Origin: Rhodospirillales bacterium
GTDB lineage: Bacteria > Vulcanimicrobiota > Vulcanimicrobiia > Vulcanimicrobiales > Vulcanimicrobiaceae
Direction: 5' to 3'
Assembly (NCBI GenBank): GCA_025359485.1
Contig: JANYGA010000243.1
Location: 1 to 37,405, forward strand
Length of the DNA stretch: 37,405 bases
Position 1 is the stretch's first letter, and each line of letters starts with the position of its first letter. A program made the position numbers and the translations under genes. Below, piece after piece: positions 19,099 through 28,270 of this stretch. The notes under the pieces are model-generated. The model did no database searches. It was not told the DNA's origin and was given only the letters and a program-made list of their open reading frames with translations.

Positions 19099-20769
19099 AT
19101 GCAGTGGATGGCCGATATCTCCGCACCGAGCGATGCCGCGCTTGCCCAAACGTACGCGCGCATAAACGCCGGGCTCGATGCGGAACCGAACGTCGCAGGG
19201 TGGCGCGCGTCATTCGATGCGTGGGACGGCGCGCGGCGATCGTGGAAATCGTGGTCGAATCTGACGCGATTGCGTTACAGCCAAGATACACGACGCGATG
19301 ATTTTCGTTCGGCACAAACCGAACTCGATCGCCGAACGCCCGGTATGACGTCGCTCGATACCGCGATGAAGCAACGCTTTCTTACATCGGATGCACGGCC
19401 CGGTCTCGAAGATGCACTCGGCACGCATGCATTCGAACTCTGGGATGCCGACGTCACGACCTTCGACGATGCGATCGCGAGCGATCTCGTCCGCGAATCG
19501 GAGCTCGCGCGCGAGTACACGGAATTGCTCGCGACGGCGACCGTCGCATTCGACGGTGAAGAACGCAGCCTCGGTGGGCTCGGTCGCTATCTGCAAGACG
19601 GCGATCGCGGCGTGCGTCACGCGGCCGAGAGCGCGCGGTGGTCCGCGTTTTCGCAACGCTCCGAGCGCCTCGATGCGATCTTCGGCGACCTCGTAGCGAC
19701 GCGCGATCGCATGGCGCGCACGCTCGGCTTCGCAAACTATATCGAGCTCGGCTACAAACGCATGCGTCGTGTCGGCTACGGCGCGACCGATGTCGCGAGC
19801 TATCGCGATGAGGTGGCGCGCGTCGTCGTGCCTTTCGCACACGATCTCGTCAAACGCCACGGCGCTGCGGCCGGGTACGATCGCGTTCGCTTTTGGGACG
19901 AGACTTCGCTCGGCGTCGGCGGCCCGATCGCGCCGCGCGGCGATCGGCCGTGGACGCTCGATCGCACCCGAGAAGCGCTCGCCGCCATCGATCCCGCACT
20001 CGGTGAATTCGTCAACATCATGCTCGACGGCGATCTGCTCGACGTCGATAATCGTCCGGGCAAGGCGCTCGGCGCGTATTGCACGATGTTTCCGACGCGG
20101 AAGGTGCCGTTCGTCTTTGCGAACTTCAACGGCACGCGTGGTGACGTGCGCACGCTGATGCACGAACTCGGGCACGCATTTCAAGCCTATAGCAGTCGAG
20201 ATAAAATCGCCGTCGATTATCTCACGCCGACGTACGAATCGGCCGAGATTCACTCGATGTCGCTCGAGTATCTTTCGTGGCCGCAGATGGAGCGCTACTT
20301 CGGCGACGATGCCGATGCGTATCGGCGCGAGCATCTGCTCGATGCGATGCTCTTCCTGCCCTACGGCGTCGCCGTCGATCACTTCCAACATCTCATCTAC
20401 GCGAACCCGTCGGCGACGCCCGCCGAGCGGCATGCGATGTGGCAAGAGATGGAACGACGGTATCTTCCGTGGCGCGATTACGGCGATCTCGCGCACCCCG
20501 CCATGGGTGGGCTCTGGCAAGAGAAGCGCCACATCTATGTCGCGCCGTTCTACTACATCGATTACACGCTCGCGCTCTGCTGTGCGTTGCAGTTTTGGGT
20601 GAAGGCGCAATCCGATCGCAGCACGACGCTCGCGGAGTACATCGCGCTCTGCAGCCGTGGCGGCGAGGCATCGTTCGGAACGCTCGTCGCGTCGGCGGGG
20701 CTGCGCAATCCCTTCGAGCCTGGCGCCCTCGCGGGCGTGGTTAGCGCCGCACGCGCAGCGTTCGCGTAG
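19099..20769 (+). CDS. M3 family metallopeptidase (oligoendopeptidase F-like)
   Basis: LMHELGHAFQAYSSRDK (HExxH) and TYESAEIHSMSLEYLSWPQMERYF. Confidence 0.9.
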   Translation: MQWMADISAPSDAALAQTYARINAGLDAEPNVAGWRASFDAWDGARRSWKSWSNLTRLRYSQDTRRDDFRSAQTELDRRTPGMTSLDTAMKQRFLTSDARPGLEDALGTHAFELWDADVTTFDDAIASDLVRESELAREYTELLATATVAFDGEERSLGGLGRYLQDGDRGVRHAAESARWSAFSQRSERLDAIFGDLVATRDRMARTLGFANYIELGYKRMRRVGYGATDVASYRDEVARVVVPFAHDLVKRHGAAAGYDRVRFWDETSLGVGGPIAPRGDRPWTLDRTREALAAIDPALGEFVNIMLDGDLLDVDNRPGKALGAYCTMFPTRKVPFVFANFNGTRGDVRTLMHELGHAFQAYSSRDKIAVDYLTPTYESAEIHSMSLEYLSWPQMERYFGDDADAYRREHLLDAMLFLPYGVAVDHFQHLIYANPSATPAERHAMWQEMERRYLPWRDYGDLAHPAMGGLWQEKRHIYVAPFYYIDYTLALCCALQFWVKAQSDRSTTLAEYIALCSRGGEASFGTLVASAGLRNPFEPGALAGVVSAARAAFA

Positions 20770-21985
20770 CGACGCTGCCGTCGGCCATGGTCGAGATGAT
20801 TCGCACGTCGACCACGCCCGAACCGTGATCGACGACGGCGATCGTCGCTTCGAAGAAACCGTTTGCATCGGCGACGGCATCGACGGTCGTCGACGCATCG
20901 CTCGCATCGACGAATCCGAGCCCGGCAGCGCTCGCATTTGCCGATAGCCGGAGACGCGCACGTGGGCGCGTGTAACCGCTCACCGCGAAAGGGCGTTGAC
21001 CGACGTTCGCACCGCTAATCGGTTCGAGGCCTCCGATATAATTCGCATCGGGACCCTCACGCGTCGTAAACGACCACCGTTCGGAGAAACTTTCGCGGTC
21101 GGGCGTGCGGCCGACGAGGGAAACGTCGTGCGTGCCCGGCGCGAGATCGATCGGTACGTCGACGACGAACGCGCGATCGGAAAGGTACGGTCGTGAAATG
21201 ATTTCGACGCCGTCGATCGCCACCCGAAGCGATGCGGGATCGACGCTCTCGGCAAACGTTGCGGAGATCTCAGGGCGGTGCACGGCGATCGTCGTCCGCG
21301 GCGCGGGTTCGACGCGCAGGAGATGGAGTGCGATCGGAATGCCGGGCGGTCGCGGCAAGAGCGGTGGAGCGGGCGTCACGACGATACTTGGAGCGAGCGT
21401 CGGTGAGACCGAGGGCAACGCGGTTGGAGCCGCCGTGCTCGATACGCTCAAGCGATCGCGCGGAACGAAGCGCGGTGCGGTGACGTCGACGACGCGCGTC
21501 GCGGAATCGTAGGCGACCCTCGCGCCGAGCGCCTGCGAAACGAAGCGGAGCGGAACGAGGGTGCGACCCGCGATCACGACCGGCGGTGCATCGAGATTCT
21601 GGACGATGCCGTCGACCGTTGCCGATGCTTCGCCGATCTGCAGGCCGATCGTGTGCGGCCCGGCGGTCGCCGCGATGCGACCCGCCGAAAAAACGACGGC
21701 CGCGCCGAGGCGTTCGAAGATGCCGCGAAGCGGTACGTAGACCCGGCCGTCGCGCGTGAGCGGCGGCTGATCGAAGACGATCGCCGTGCCGTTGATAACG
21801 ACGCTGAGATCGCGTAGCGGCGTCGCGGTCGGGCTCGCATCGGGACTGGCGCTCGAACTCGCGCTCGGTGTCGGCGACGAGGTGGGAGTCGGTGCGGCTC
21901 CGCCGCTGGCTGGGACCAGCAGCGATGCGATGGTGAGCCACGAAGCAAGCGCCGGGCGGAATCGTGGGACGCGACGTTCGTTCAA
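20741..21985 (-). CDS. Secreted protein with copper-amine-oxidase N-terminal-like (stalk) domains
   Basis: LSVVINGTAIVFDQPPLTRDGRVYVPLRGIFERLGAAVVFS and ...VVIAGRTLVPLRFVSQALGARVAYDSATRVVDV; Pro/Ser/Thr linker after the signal peptide. TTG start at 21985 preceded by AAAAGGATCC. Confidence 0.75.
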   Translation of the reverse strand: MNERRVPRFRPALASWLTIASLLVPASGGAAPTPTSSPTPSASSSASPDASPTATPLRDLSVVINGTAIVFDQPPLTRDGRVYVPLRGIFERLGAAVVFSAGRIAATAGPHTIGLQIGEASATVDGIVQNLDAPPVVIAGRTLVPLRFVSQALGARVAYDSATRVVDVTAPRFVPRDRLSVSSTAAPTALPSVSPTLAPSIVVTPAPPLLPRPPGIPIALHLLRVEPAPRTTIAVHRPEISATFAESVDPASLRVAIDGVEIISRPYLSDRAFVVDVPIDLAPGTHDVSLVGRTPDRESFSERWSFTTREGPDANYIGGLEPISGANVGQRPFAVSGYTRPRARLRLSANASAAGLGFVDASDASTTVDAVADANGFFEATIAVVDHGSGVVDVRIISTMADGSVATRTLRVRR

Positions 21986-22041
21986 GCGCGGATCCTTTTG
22001 GGCGGTCGTGCTAGCAACGCGCGACCGCGACCGTTCGTCGG

Positions 22042-22215
22042 CTACGCGGCGCGTGGAACGGGATCGACGATCATGACGAGCGCGAGTTCGGTCGCCTCGC
22101 GGAAGCGGACGTCGAGGTCGCAATCGAGGCACAATACGCGAACGCCGAGTGCGGCGCTTGCGGGTTCATCGTGCCATTCGCGGCACTGCGGACATTCGAA
22201 GAGCAGTTCCAGCAT
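22042..22215 (-). CDS. 57-aa zinc-ribbon-like small protein (not in the supplied ORF track)
   Basis: Own translation: MLELLFECPQCREWHDEPASAALGVRVLCLDCDLDVRFREATELALVMIVDPVPRAA*. Two CxxC pairs and a GGAGGAA Shine-Dalgarno before the ATG. Confidence 0.7.
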   Translation of the reverse strand: MLELLFECPQCREWHDEPASAALGVRVLCLDCDLDVRFREATELALVMIVDPVPRAA

Positions 22216-22277
22216 GAGCGTTCCTCCACGCCCATGACATCACGGCAGTGTGCCACCAGTATGGCACGATCGCACGA

Positions 22278-22568
22278 TTAAATCTGCTCGACGCGTTCGA
22301 TTTCGGGGCACCGCGCCACGACCGTCGCTTCAATCGCGCCTTTAAGGGTCGACATCGCCATCGCGCACCCTCCGCACGCACCGACCATTTGCACGAGTGC
22401 GACGGGGCCATCGACGCGGATCAGCCAGACATCGCCGCCATCGCGGTGGATGCCCGGTCGCACTTCATCGAGTGCCGCGTTGATGCGCGCCTCGAGCGTC
22501 GGAGCTTCGGTCACGTTCGACGTAACCGCACGGCAACGCGTATTCGTTTCGCGCGCGATCGATCTCAC
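22278..22568 (-). CDS. NifU C-terminal-domain Fe-S scaffold-like protein
   Basis: LDEVRPGIHRDGGDVWLIRVDGPVALVQMVGACGGCAMAMSTLKGAIEATVVARCPEIERVEQI (GACGGC). GTG start at 22568 overlaps the UbiA stop; alternative GTG at 22514. Confidence 0.85.
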   Translation of the reverse strand: MRSIARETNTRCRAVTSNVTEAPTLEARINAALDEVRPGIHRDGGDVWLIRVDGPVALVQMVGACGGCAMAMSTLKGAIEATVVARCPEIERVEQI

Positions 22569-23554
22569 GTGCGTAGCCCCGTGAGATGAGCGAGCAACGC
22601 GTCGAACGAGACCACGAAAAAGAACGCGACGCCATTGCCCGCGAGGGCTTCGTCGTCGTCTTCAGCACCGGGTCTGGCGCGCGCGGCAAATCTTCGTGCG
22701 AGCCCGATGCCGAGCGGCACCGTCGTCGCCTCCACGAATCCGAGTGCCGGTGGGGCGCCCGTAACGATCGCGATCCCGATGGCGACGTACGCCGCGATGA
22801 CGGCGGAAATGCCGAACGCGCGAGCTCGGCGCGGACCCGCGCGCACCACGAGATTGCGCTTCCCGCCCACCGCATCGGAGGCGAGGTCGGGATACTCGAC
22901 CGCGAGCATCATCGCGAAGATCGCGGCTGCGGCGGGGAGCGTGGTCGTAACCGCGATCGCGAACCCTCCGAGCGGCGGCACTTGCGCCGCGAACGCGCAG
23001 AGCGGAACGAGCACCGCGACCACGAGCGCCGTATCGACTTCGCCGAGTCCGCGTGCGAGCAGTCGCATCGGTGGTGCCGAATACGCCCACGCGAGCGTGC
23101 CGATCGCGAGCCCGAGCCACGCGGCGATCGGAGCGCGTGCGACGAGCGCGAGTGCGAGTGTGCCCGCACATCCGATCGACGCACAGACGACGGCGGCGGT
23201 GCGTGCGACGCGCGGATCGAGCGAGCCGTCGACGAGCGCGCCGCTGCCGCCCGAATACGGCGTACGCTCCGATCGCACGTCGGCCGCCCGATCGAAGTAG
23301 TCGTTCGCGTAGTGCGTCATGAGATGGAACGCCGTTATCGTGAGCTGCGCGAAGACGTATGCAACGAGCTCGAATCGCGCTCCGAGATGAACCGCGATCG
23401 ACGTGCCCAATGCTCCGCCGGCGAAGCCGCCGGCGAGAAACTTCAGCCGTGAAAGACGTACGAACGCGAACACGGCTTTCGGCACGGGCGCGGCGTTCGC
23501 ACGGGAGCGGGAGCGCCCTGCGCTTCGAGCGAAACGCCTTTTCGTAAGGTGCAA
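22565..23554 (-). CDS. UbiA-family prenyltransferase (MenA-like)
   Basis: HLMTHYANDYFDRAADVRSERTPYSGGSGALVDG (NDxxD-type motif), YSAPPMRL, VEYPDLASDAVGGKRNLVVRAG; multiple hydrophobic segments. Start uncertain. Confidence 0.82.
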   Translation of the reverse strand: MHLTKRRFARSAGRSRSRANAAPVPKAVFAFVRLSRLKFLAGGFAGGALGTSIAVHLGARFELVAYVFAQLTITAFHLMTHYANDYFDRAADVRSERTPYSGGSGALVDGSLDPRVARTAAVVCASIGCAGTLALALVARAPIAAWLGLAIGTLAWAYSAPPMRLLARGLGEVDTALVVAVLVPLCAFAAQVPPLGGFAIAVTTTLPAAAAIFAMMLAVEYPDLASDAVGGKRNLVVRAGPRRARAFGISAVIAAYVAIGIAIVTGAPPALGFVEATTVPLGIGLARRFAARARPGAEDDDEALAGNGVAFFFVVSFDALLAHLTGLRT

Positions 23555-23587
23555 ACTTCAAACGACGAACGACCGAAGCTCCGGCGC

Positions 23588-24373
23588 ATGAGCGGCTCGG
23601 GCCGCCCGAAAGTTCAGTCTGTCGATCGCACGCTCGACGTTCTCGAAGCCCTCGCGTCACGTCGCGGTGCGACCGGCATTAGCGATCTCGCGCAGATTGT
23701 CGGCCTTCACGTGAGCACCGTGCATCGTTTGCTCGCGACGCTCGTCGACCGCGGGTACGTTCGTCAAGATCCCGATAGCTCGCGCTACCATCTGGGCTCG
23801 CGCGTTTTCACGCTCGCGAACGCGGCCGACTTGCACCTCGATCTGCGCTTGGTGGCGCGACCGTATCTCGAGCGCATGATGCGCAATTCCGGCGAGACCG
23901 CGAATCTCGTGACGTCGAGCGATACGGAAGTCATCTATCTCGATCAGGTCGCGAGCATGCATTTGGTAAAGATGTTTACGACGCCCGGCATGCGCGCGCC
24001 GCTCCACTGCACGGGCACGGGCAAGGTGATGCTCGCACATCGCTCGGCCGAAGACGCCGAAGTCGTGCTCGCGGCGCCGATGAAACGGTACACGCCCAAA
24101 ACGATCGTCACGCGCGGCGCACTGGAATCTGAGTTGCATCTCATTCGCAAAAACGGCTTTTGCGTCGATAACGAAGAGATGGAAGAAGGCGTCCGCTGCC
24201 TCGCGGTGCCGATCTTCGACCGACGCAATCTCTGCGTCGGAGCGATGTCGGTCTCGGGGCCGACGACGCGCATGACGACCGAACGCGTCGATAAGCTCAG
24301 CGCGACGGCGAAAGCACTCGCGCTCGAACTCTCGCGTCAACTCGGCTTCGAAACCGCACTGCCGCAACCGTAG
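23588..24373 (+). CDS. IclR-family transcriptional regulator
   Basis: VQSVDRTLDVLEALASRRGATGISDLAQIVGLHVSTVHRLLATLVDRGYVRQDPDSSRYHLGSRVF; effector domain LHCTGTGKVMLA...GVRCLAVPIFD. Confidence 0.93.
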   Translation: MSGSGRPKVQSVDRTLDVLEALASRRGATGISDLAQIVGLHVSTVHRLLATLVDRGYVRQDPDSSRYHLGSRVFTLANAADLHLDLRLVARPYLERMMRNSGETANLVTSSDTEVIYLDQVASMHLVKMFTTPGMRAPLHCTGTGKVMLAHRSAEDAEVVLAAPMKRYTPKTIVTRGALESELHLIRKNGFCVDNEEMEEGVRCLAVPIFDRRNLCVGAMSVSGPTTRMTTERVDKLSATAKALALELSRQLGFETALPQP

Positions 24374-24380
24374 CGCTGCG

Positions 24381-25688
24381 CTACCAGTAAGCGAGCGCTC
24401 GAGCGAAGAGCGCTTCGAGTTCGCCCGAGCCCGTCGCGCGCGGTGCATTTGCGAGCAAGCGTTGTTGCGGAAGTGCGCCATCGCGGAGCATCGCGCCGTC
24501 CCGCGCGTCGAAGCCGACACCGCTCGTGCCGTTGGGCATACCCGTCGCGCGCATGAGCGCTTCGATGCGCGTCGCGAGAATTTCACCCGCGTCCCGCTCG
24601 TCGACGCCCGCGATATCGGCACCGAGTAAGCCTGCGGCTTCGAGATGGCGCACCGGATTTGCTTCGGCGGTAAAGCGAAAGACGGCGGGTGCGTTGACGA
24701 CGACGGCCATGCCGTGCGGCACGATCGCATCGTTTGGGGGATAGTCCGGCGCGCGATACGTGCGCACGGAACCCGCGATCGCATACGACATGGCGTGCGG
24801 AATATGCACGCCCGCATTGCCGAAGCCGATACCCGCGAGCGTCGCTGCGAACATCATGCGTTCGCGCGCTTGCGCGTCGCTCGGGTCGGTCGCCGCGCGC
24901 ACGATATTGCCGCCGAGAATGCGCATCGCTTCGCGGCATGCCATATCGGAGAACGGATTCGCTCCCTGCGACGTCGGCCGCGGCGCGCTGCTCGTGGGCT
25001 TGGCACGCGCGGTGTAGGGCCGCGCGGTGAAGCTTTCGAGGGCGTGGGAGAGGACGTCGAAGCCACTACATGCGACCACGGTTTTCGGTAGGCTCATCGT
25101 CACATCGGGATCGATGATGCCGAGCGTCGGCCGAATGCGCTTGGAGACGATGCCGGTCTTCGCGTGATGCGCGAGATAATCGAAGATCGCGATGCCCGTC
25201 ACTTCCGCGCCCGTGCCGCACGTGGTGGGGCAGGCGATATGCGGTCGCAGCGCGCCTGGGACCGCTTTACCGCGTCCGATCGGTGCGTTGACGTACGCAT
25301 CGAAATCGTCGGGAAACGTCGCGTAGAGATTCGCGGCTTTTGCCGTATCGATCGCCGAGCCGCCACCGATGGAGACGTAACCATCGAAATTTCCCGCGCG
25401 TGCGAATGCGGTGGCGTCGGCAAAAGAACGATCCGTCGGCTCGACGCGCGCGTCGGCGAAGATCGCGACGTCGCAGCCGGCCGTGCGGAGCGATGTAACG
25501 ACGGTATCGACGAACGGCATCGTCACGAGACCGGGATCCGTCACGAGCATGACGCGCGACATTCCCAGATCGCGCGCGTCGACGCCGATTTCGCGTAGCG
25601 CGCCCGAACCATATTTGATGCGCGACGTATCGACTTCGAACGTCGTGTCACAACCGTCGACGAAAGGGTATCCCGCGCAGCAAATCAT
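24381..25688 (-). CDS. Iron-containing alcohol dehydrogenase, hydroxyacid-oxoacid transhydrogenase (ADHFE1)-like
   Basis: IKYGSGALREIGVDARDLGMSRVMLVTDPGL, SIGGGSAIDTAKAANLYATFPDDFDAYVNAPIG, CPTTCGTGAEVTGIAIFD, SGFDVLSHALESFTARPY, NAGVHIPHAMSYAIAG. Confidence 0.88.
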   Translation of the reverse strand: MICCAGYPFVDGCDTTFEVDTSRIKYGSGALREIGVDARDLGMSRVMLVTDPGLVTMPFVDTVVTSLRTAGCDVAIFADARVEPTDRSFADATAFARAGNFDGYVSIGGGSAIDTAKAANLYATFPDDFDAYVNAPIGRGKAVPGALRPHIACPTTCGTGAEVTGIAIFDYLAHHAKTGIVSKRIRPTLGIIDPDVTMSLPKTVVACSGFDVLSHALESFTARPYTARAKPTSSAPRPTSQGANPFSDMACREAMRILGGNIVRAATDPSDAQARERMMFAATLAGIGFGNAGVHIPHAMSYAIAGSVRTYRAPDYPPNDAIVPHGMAVVVNAPAVFRFTAEANPVRHLEAAGLLGADIAGVDERDAGEILATRIEALMRATGMPNGTSGVGFDARDGAMLRDGALPQQRLLANAPRATGSGELEALFARALAYW

Positions 25689-25747
25689 GCCCGCGCTTTC
25701 CGATGCGGGCAAGGTGCGTCCCTGGCGCAGGGAGTACGCTCGTTGCG

Positions 25748-27358
25748 ATGCTACTGGGCGCGATCGATGTCGGTACCAACTCGATTCATTTGATCGTCGT
25801 CGAACTCGATCCACGCTTCGGCACGTCGCGCACGATTCTCAAGGCGCGCGAGATGGTTCGACTGGGCGGCGGCGATGCACTCGCGCGCGGACATCTCAGT
25901 AAGAAGGCCGTCCAGCGCGGCGTCGCTGCGATCGCGAAATTTGCTGCGGCCGCGCGGGCCGCGGGCGCGAGTGACATCCGCGCGGTCGCGACCTCGGCCG
26001 TGCGCGAATCGTCCAATCGCGAGGAGTTCCTCGCCGCGGTCCGCGCGACGTGCGGTGTGGTCGTCGACGTGCTCGACGACGTTGAGGAGGCCCGGCTCAT
26101 CCATCTCGGCGTGAGTCGCGGCTACCCGCTCGGCGACCGCGTCGCGTGTATCTTCGACATCGGCGGCGGCTCGACGGAGTTCGTCGTTGGCGATGCGGAT
26201 CGCGCGTTCTATCTCCATAGCGTTCGCGCCGGAAGTTTACGTCTGTACGATGAGTTTCTGCGCGACGAAAGCGCGGGAAATATCGGATACAAGGCGCTCG
26301 AGAAACACGTCCGAGCGACGATCTCGCCGGTCGCCGCGCAACTCGCCGATTATCGGTTCGATACGCTGATCGGTACCTCGGGTACCGTGCTCGGCCTCGC
26401 CGCGCTCGACGTTGCCGAGACGGGAGTTTCGACGCAACGTTCGCACGGCTACGTCTTACGTCTCGATCGCGTTCGCGCGCTGCAGAAGACGATGATCAAA
26501 CTCGGCCCGATCGAACGGCGCAAGATGCCGGGAATGAATCCGCGCCGCAGCGACATCATCGTGGCCGGCACCGCGATCGTCATCGCCGTGATGGAGGCGC
26601 TCGGGCGCGAGGAACTCGTGGTGAGCGAACGCGCGCTTCGCGAGGGCATCGTCGTCGATTATCTCGAGCGAAACATCGCGATCGCACGTAAACTCGGCAA
26701 CGAGCAGACGCGCCGCTTCGACGCCGCCCTCGGTCTCGCGCGCCATTTCGGAGAGCTCGGCGCGCATCAATACCATGTCGGCTCGCTCGCGTTGCAAATG
26801 TTCGATGGCCTCTCCGAGCTCCATCGCTTCGAGCCCGCCGATCGCGACGCGCTCTTTGCGGCGGCCATCGTGCACGACGTCGGTCGTGCGATCGCGATCA
26901 GCGCGCATCACAAGCACGGGGCGTACATCGTTCGTAACGCAGGCCTTGCGGGTTGGCGACCGGAGGAAGTGGAGCTCATCGCGGCGCTCGTGCGCTATCA
27001 TCGAAAATCTCCGCCGAAGCCCGCGCACGTCGAGTGGGCGAACGCGACGCCCGCGTTACGACGAAAGATCGAGGGTCTCGGTGGGATCCTTCGCGTGGCC
27101 GATGGGCTGGACCGGCGGCGGCTCTCCGTCGTTTCGGCACTGAACCTTTCCGTTTCGGCCACGACGATCGATTTCGTGCTCGAGACGACGCAAGACGCGC
27201 GATCTGAAATCGACGGCGCGCGATTCAAAGGCGACCTGCTCGAACGCGCCTTCGGGCGAACGCTCGCGTTTACGACCGTCGAACGTGCCGGTTACGCGAC
27301 CACGTTCGATAACGAACCGAGCGTTGCCGAGATCGACGCGGCGAGCCTCTCGGGATAG
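25748..27358 (+). CDS. Ppx/GppA family phosphatase with HD-like C-terminal region
   Basis: MLLGAIDVGTNSIHLIVVELDP, FDIGGGSTEFVVGD, GTSGTVLGLAALD, AAIVHDVGRAIAISAHHKHGAYIVRNA. Confidence 0.9.
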   Translation: MLLGAIDVGTNSIHLIVVELDPRFGTSRTILKAREMVRLGGGDALARGHLSKKAVQRGVAAIAKFAAAARAAGASDIRAVATSAVRESSNREEFLAAVRATCGVVVDVLDDVEEARLIHLGVSRGYPLGDRVACIFDIGGGSTEFVVGDADRAFYLHSVRAGSLRLYDEFLRDESAGNIGYKALEKHVRATISPVAAQLADYRFDTLIGTSGTVLGLAALDVAETGVSTQRSHGYVLRLDRVRALQKTMIKLGPIERRKMPGMNPRRSDIIVAGTAIVIAVMEALGREELVVSERALREGIVVDYLERNIAIARKLGNEQTRRFDAALGLARHFGELGAHQYHVGSLALQMFDGLSELHRFEPADRDALFAAAIVHDVGRAIAISAHHKHGAYIVRNAGLAGWRPEEVELIAALVRYHRKSPPKPAHVEWANATPALRRKIEGLGGILRVADGLDRRRLSVVSALNLSVSATTIDFVLETTQDARSEIDGARFKGDLLERAFGRTLAFTTVERAGYATTFDNEPSVAEIDAASLSG

Positions 27359-27759
27359 GGCGGTTCCGCGCCGCGCCAGAGCGCGCGCACGGCTTCGAGC
27401 GCACGCGTACGCTCGCGCTGCGCGCGGTCGCCAAGTGTCTCGAGGCCCGGACGCCGAGGATCGTTCGGAGGTAAAGCTTTGGCGAGGCCGTCATACGTAC
27501 GCCCGAACGTATCCGCATCGGCGAGATCGCCCAAGCGTTCTTGAAGGAGCGCGAGGAGATCGAGCGCGCCGTGCGCTTCGTCGCGCGCGATCGGCACGGC
27601 AAGCTCGAGCGTGTACCGCAGGCGTTTGACGTCGATCCGTAGCGCGTGGAGCTCGTCGTCGTGACCACGCTTGAAAGCCCCAGGCGCATCGCGGAGGAGC
27701 GCGCGCGAGCGTTTGCGGATGACGCGCGCGAGCATCGGTCCAAATCTCCGGTCAGGCAT
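27292..27759 (-). CDS. C-terminal half of a CHAD domain as a separate ORF
   Basis: MPDRRFGPMLARVIRKRSRALLRDAPGAFKRGHDDELHALRIDVKRLRYTLELAVP; second CHAD helical-repeat motif. Confidence 0.72.
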   Translation of the reverse strand: MPDRRFGPMLARVIRKRSRALLRDAPGAFKRGHDDELHALRIDVKRLRYTLELAVPIARDEAHGALDLLALLQERLGDLADADTFGRTYDGLAKALPPNDPRRPGLETLGDRAQRERTRALEAVRALWRGAEPPYPERLAASISATLGSLSNVVA

Positions 27760-28207
27760 CGTTTGCCCCCGGAAAGAGATCGCGATCGAATTGCGAGAGT
27801 TCGATTGCGAACGCCGCGAGCGCCGTGCTTCGCATAGCGGTCAGCGTTTCGATCGCGTAGGCGATGCCGGCACGATCGACACTCGGAGCGCCGGCGAGCG
27901 CCGCTCGAAGGACCGCGAGATGGACGTCGGCATCGCGCACGGGCCCGAGTTTGCGGCCGATATGGCGCGCCGAGCGGCGCATCAACCGGAGGCGCTTCGA
28001 AGCGAACGACTCGCCAAAGGTTGCGAGCGCCGAGCGTAGGCGGCGGATCGAAACGCGCATGTCGTGAACCGCTCGCGTATCGTCACCGCGCAAGACCGCC
28101 GGCGCCGCGCGCATGGTGTCGGCAACGAGAGCTTCGATGACGATGCCCGCGGCGACCGACGTGTCGAGGTCGGCGAGGAGACGATCGTAGCGCGGGGCTT
28201 TTGCCAT
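27752..28207 (-). CDS. N-terminal half of a CHAD domain as a separate ORF
   Basis: DDTRAVHDMRVSIRRLRSALATFGESF...IGRKLGPVRDADVHLAVLRAAL; ends at TGA overlapping the next ATG (ATGCCTGA). Confidence 0.75.
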   Translation of the reverse strand: MAKAPRYDRLLADLDTSVAAGIVIEALVADTMRAAPAVLRGDDTRAVHDMRVSIRRLRSALATFGESFASKRLRLMRRSARHIGRKLGPVRDADVHLAVLRAALAGAPSVDRAGIAYAIETLTAMRSTALAAFAIELSQFDRDLFPGANDA

Positions 28208-28270
28208 CGAAACCCCCGTCGTGCGACGTAGCAAAGGTGCGGTCGTCCGCGAAGCCAACACGTCGAACGT

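Noticed and set aside
19210-20961. 583-aa minus-strand ORF antisense to the M3 peptidase
   Set aside because: Arg/Glu/Ala-rich with no motif, mirrors a clearly coding plus-strand gene. Long antisense ORFs are expected in high-GC DNA, where stop codons are rare.
23657-24817. 386-aa minus-strand ORF spanning the IclR gene and the HOT dehydrogenase 3' end
   Set aside because: Covers two well-supported genes and has no motif of its own.
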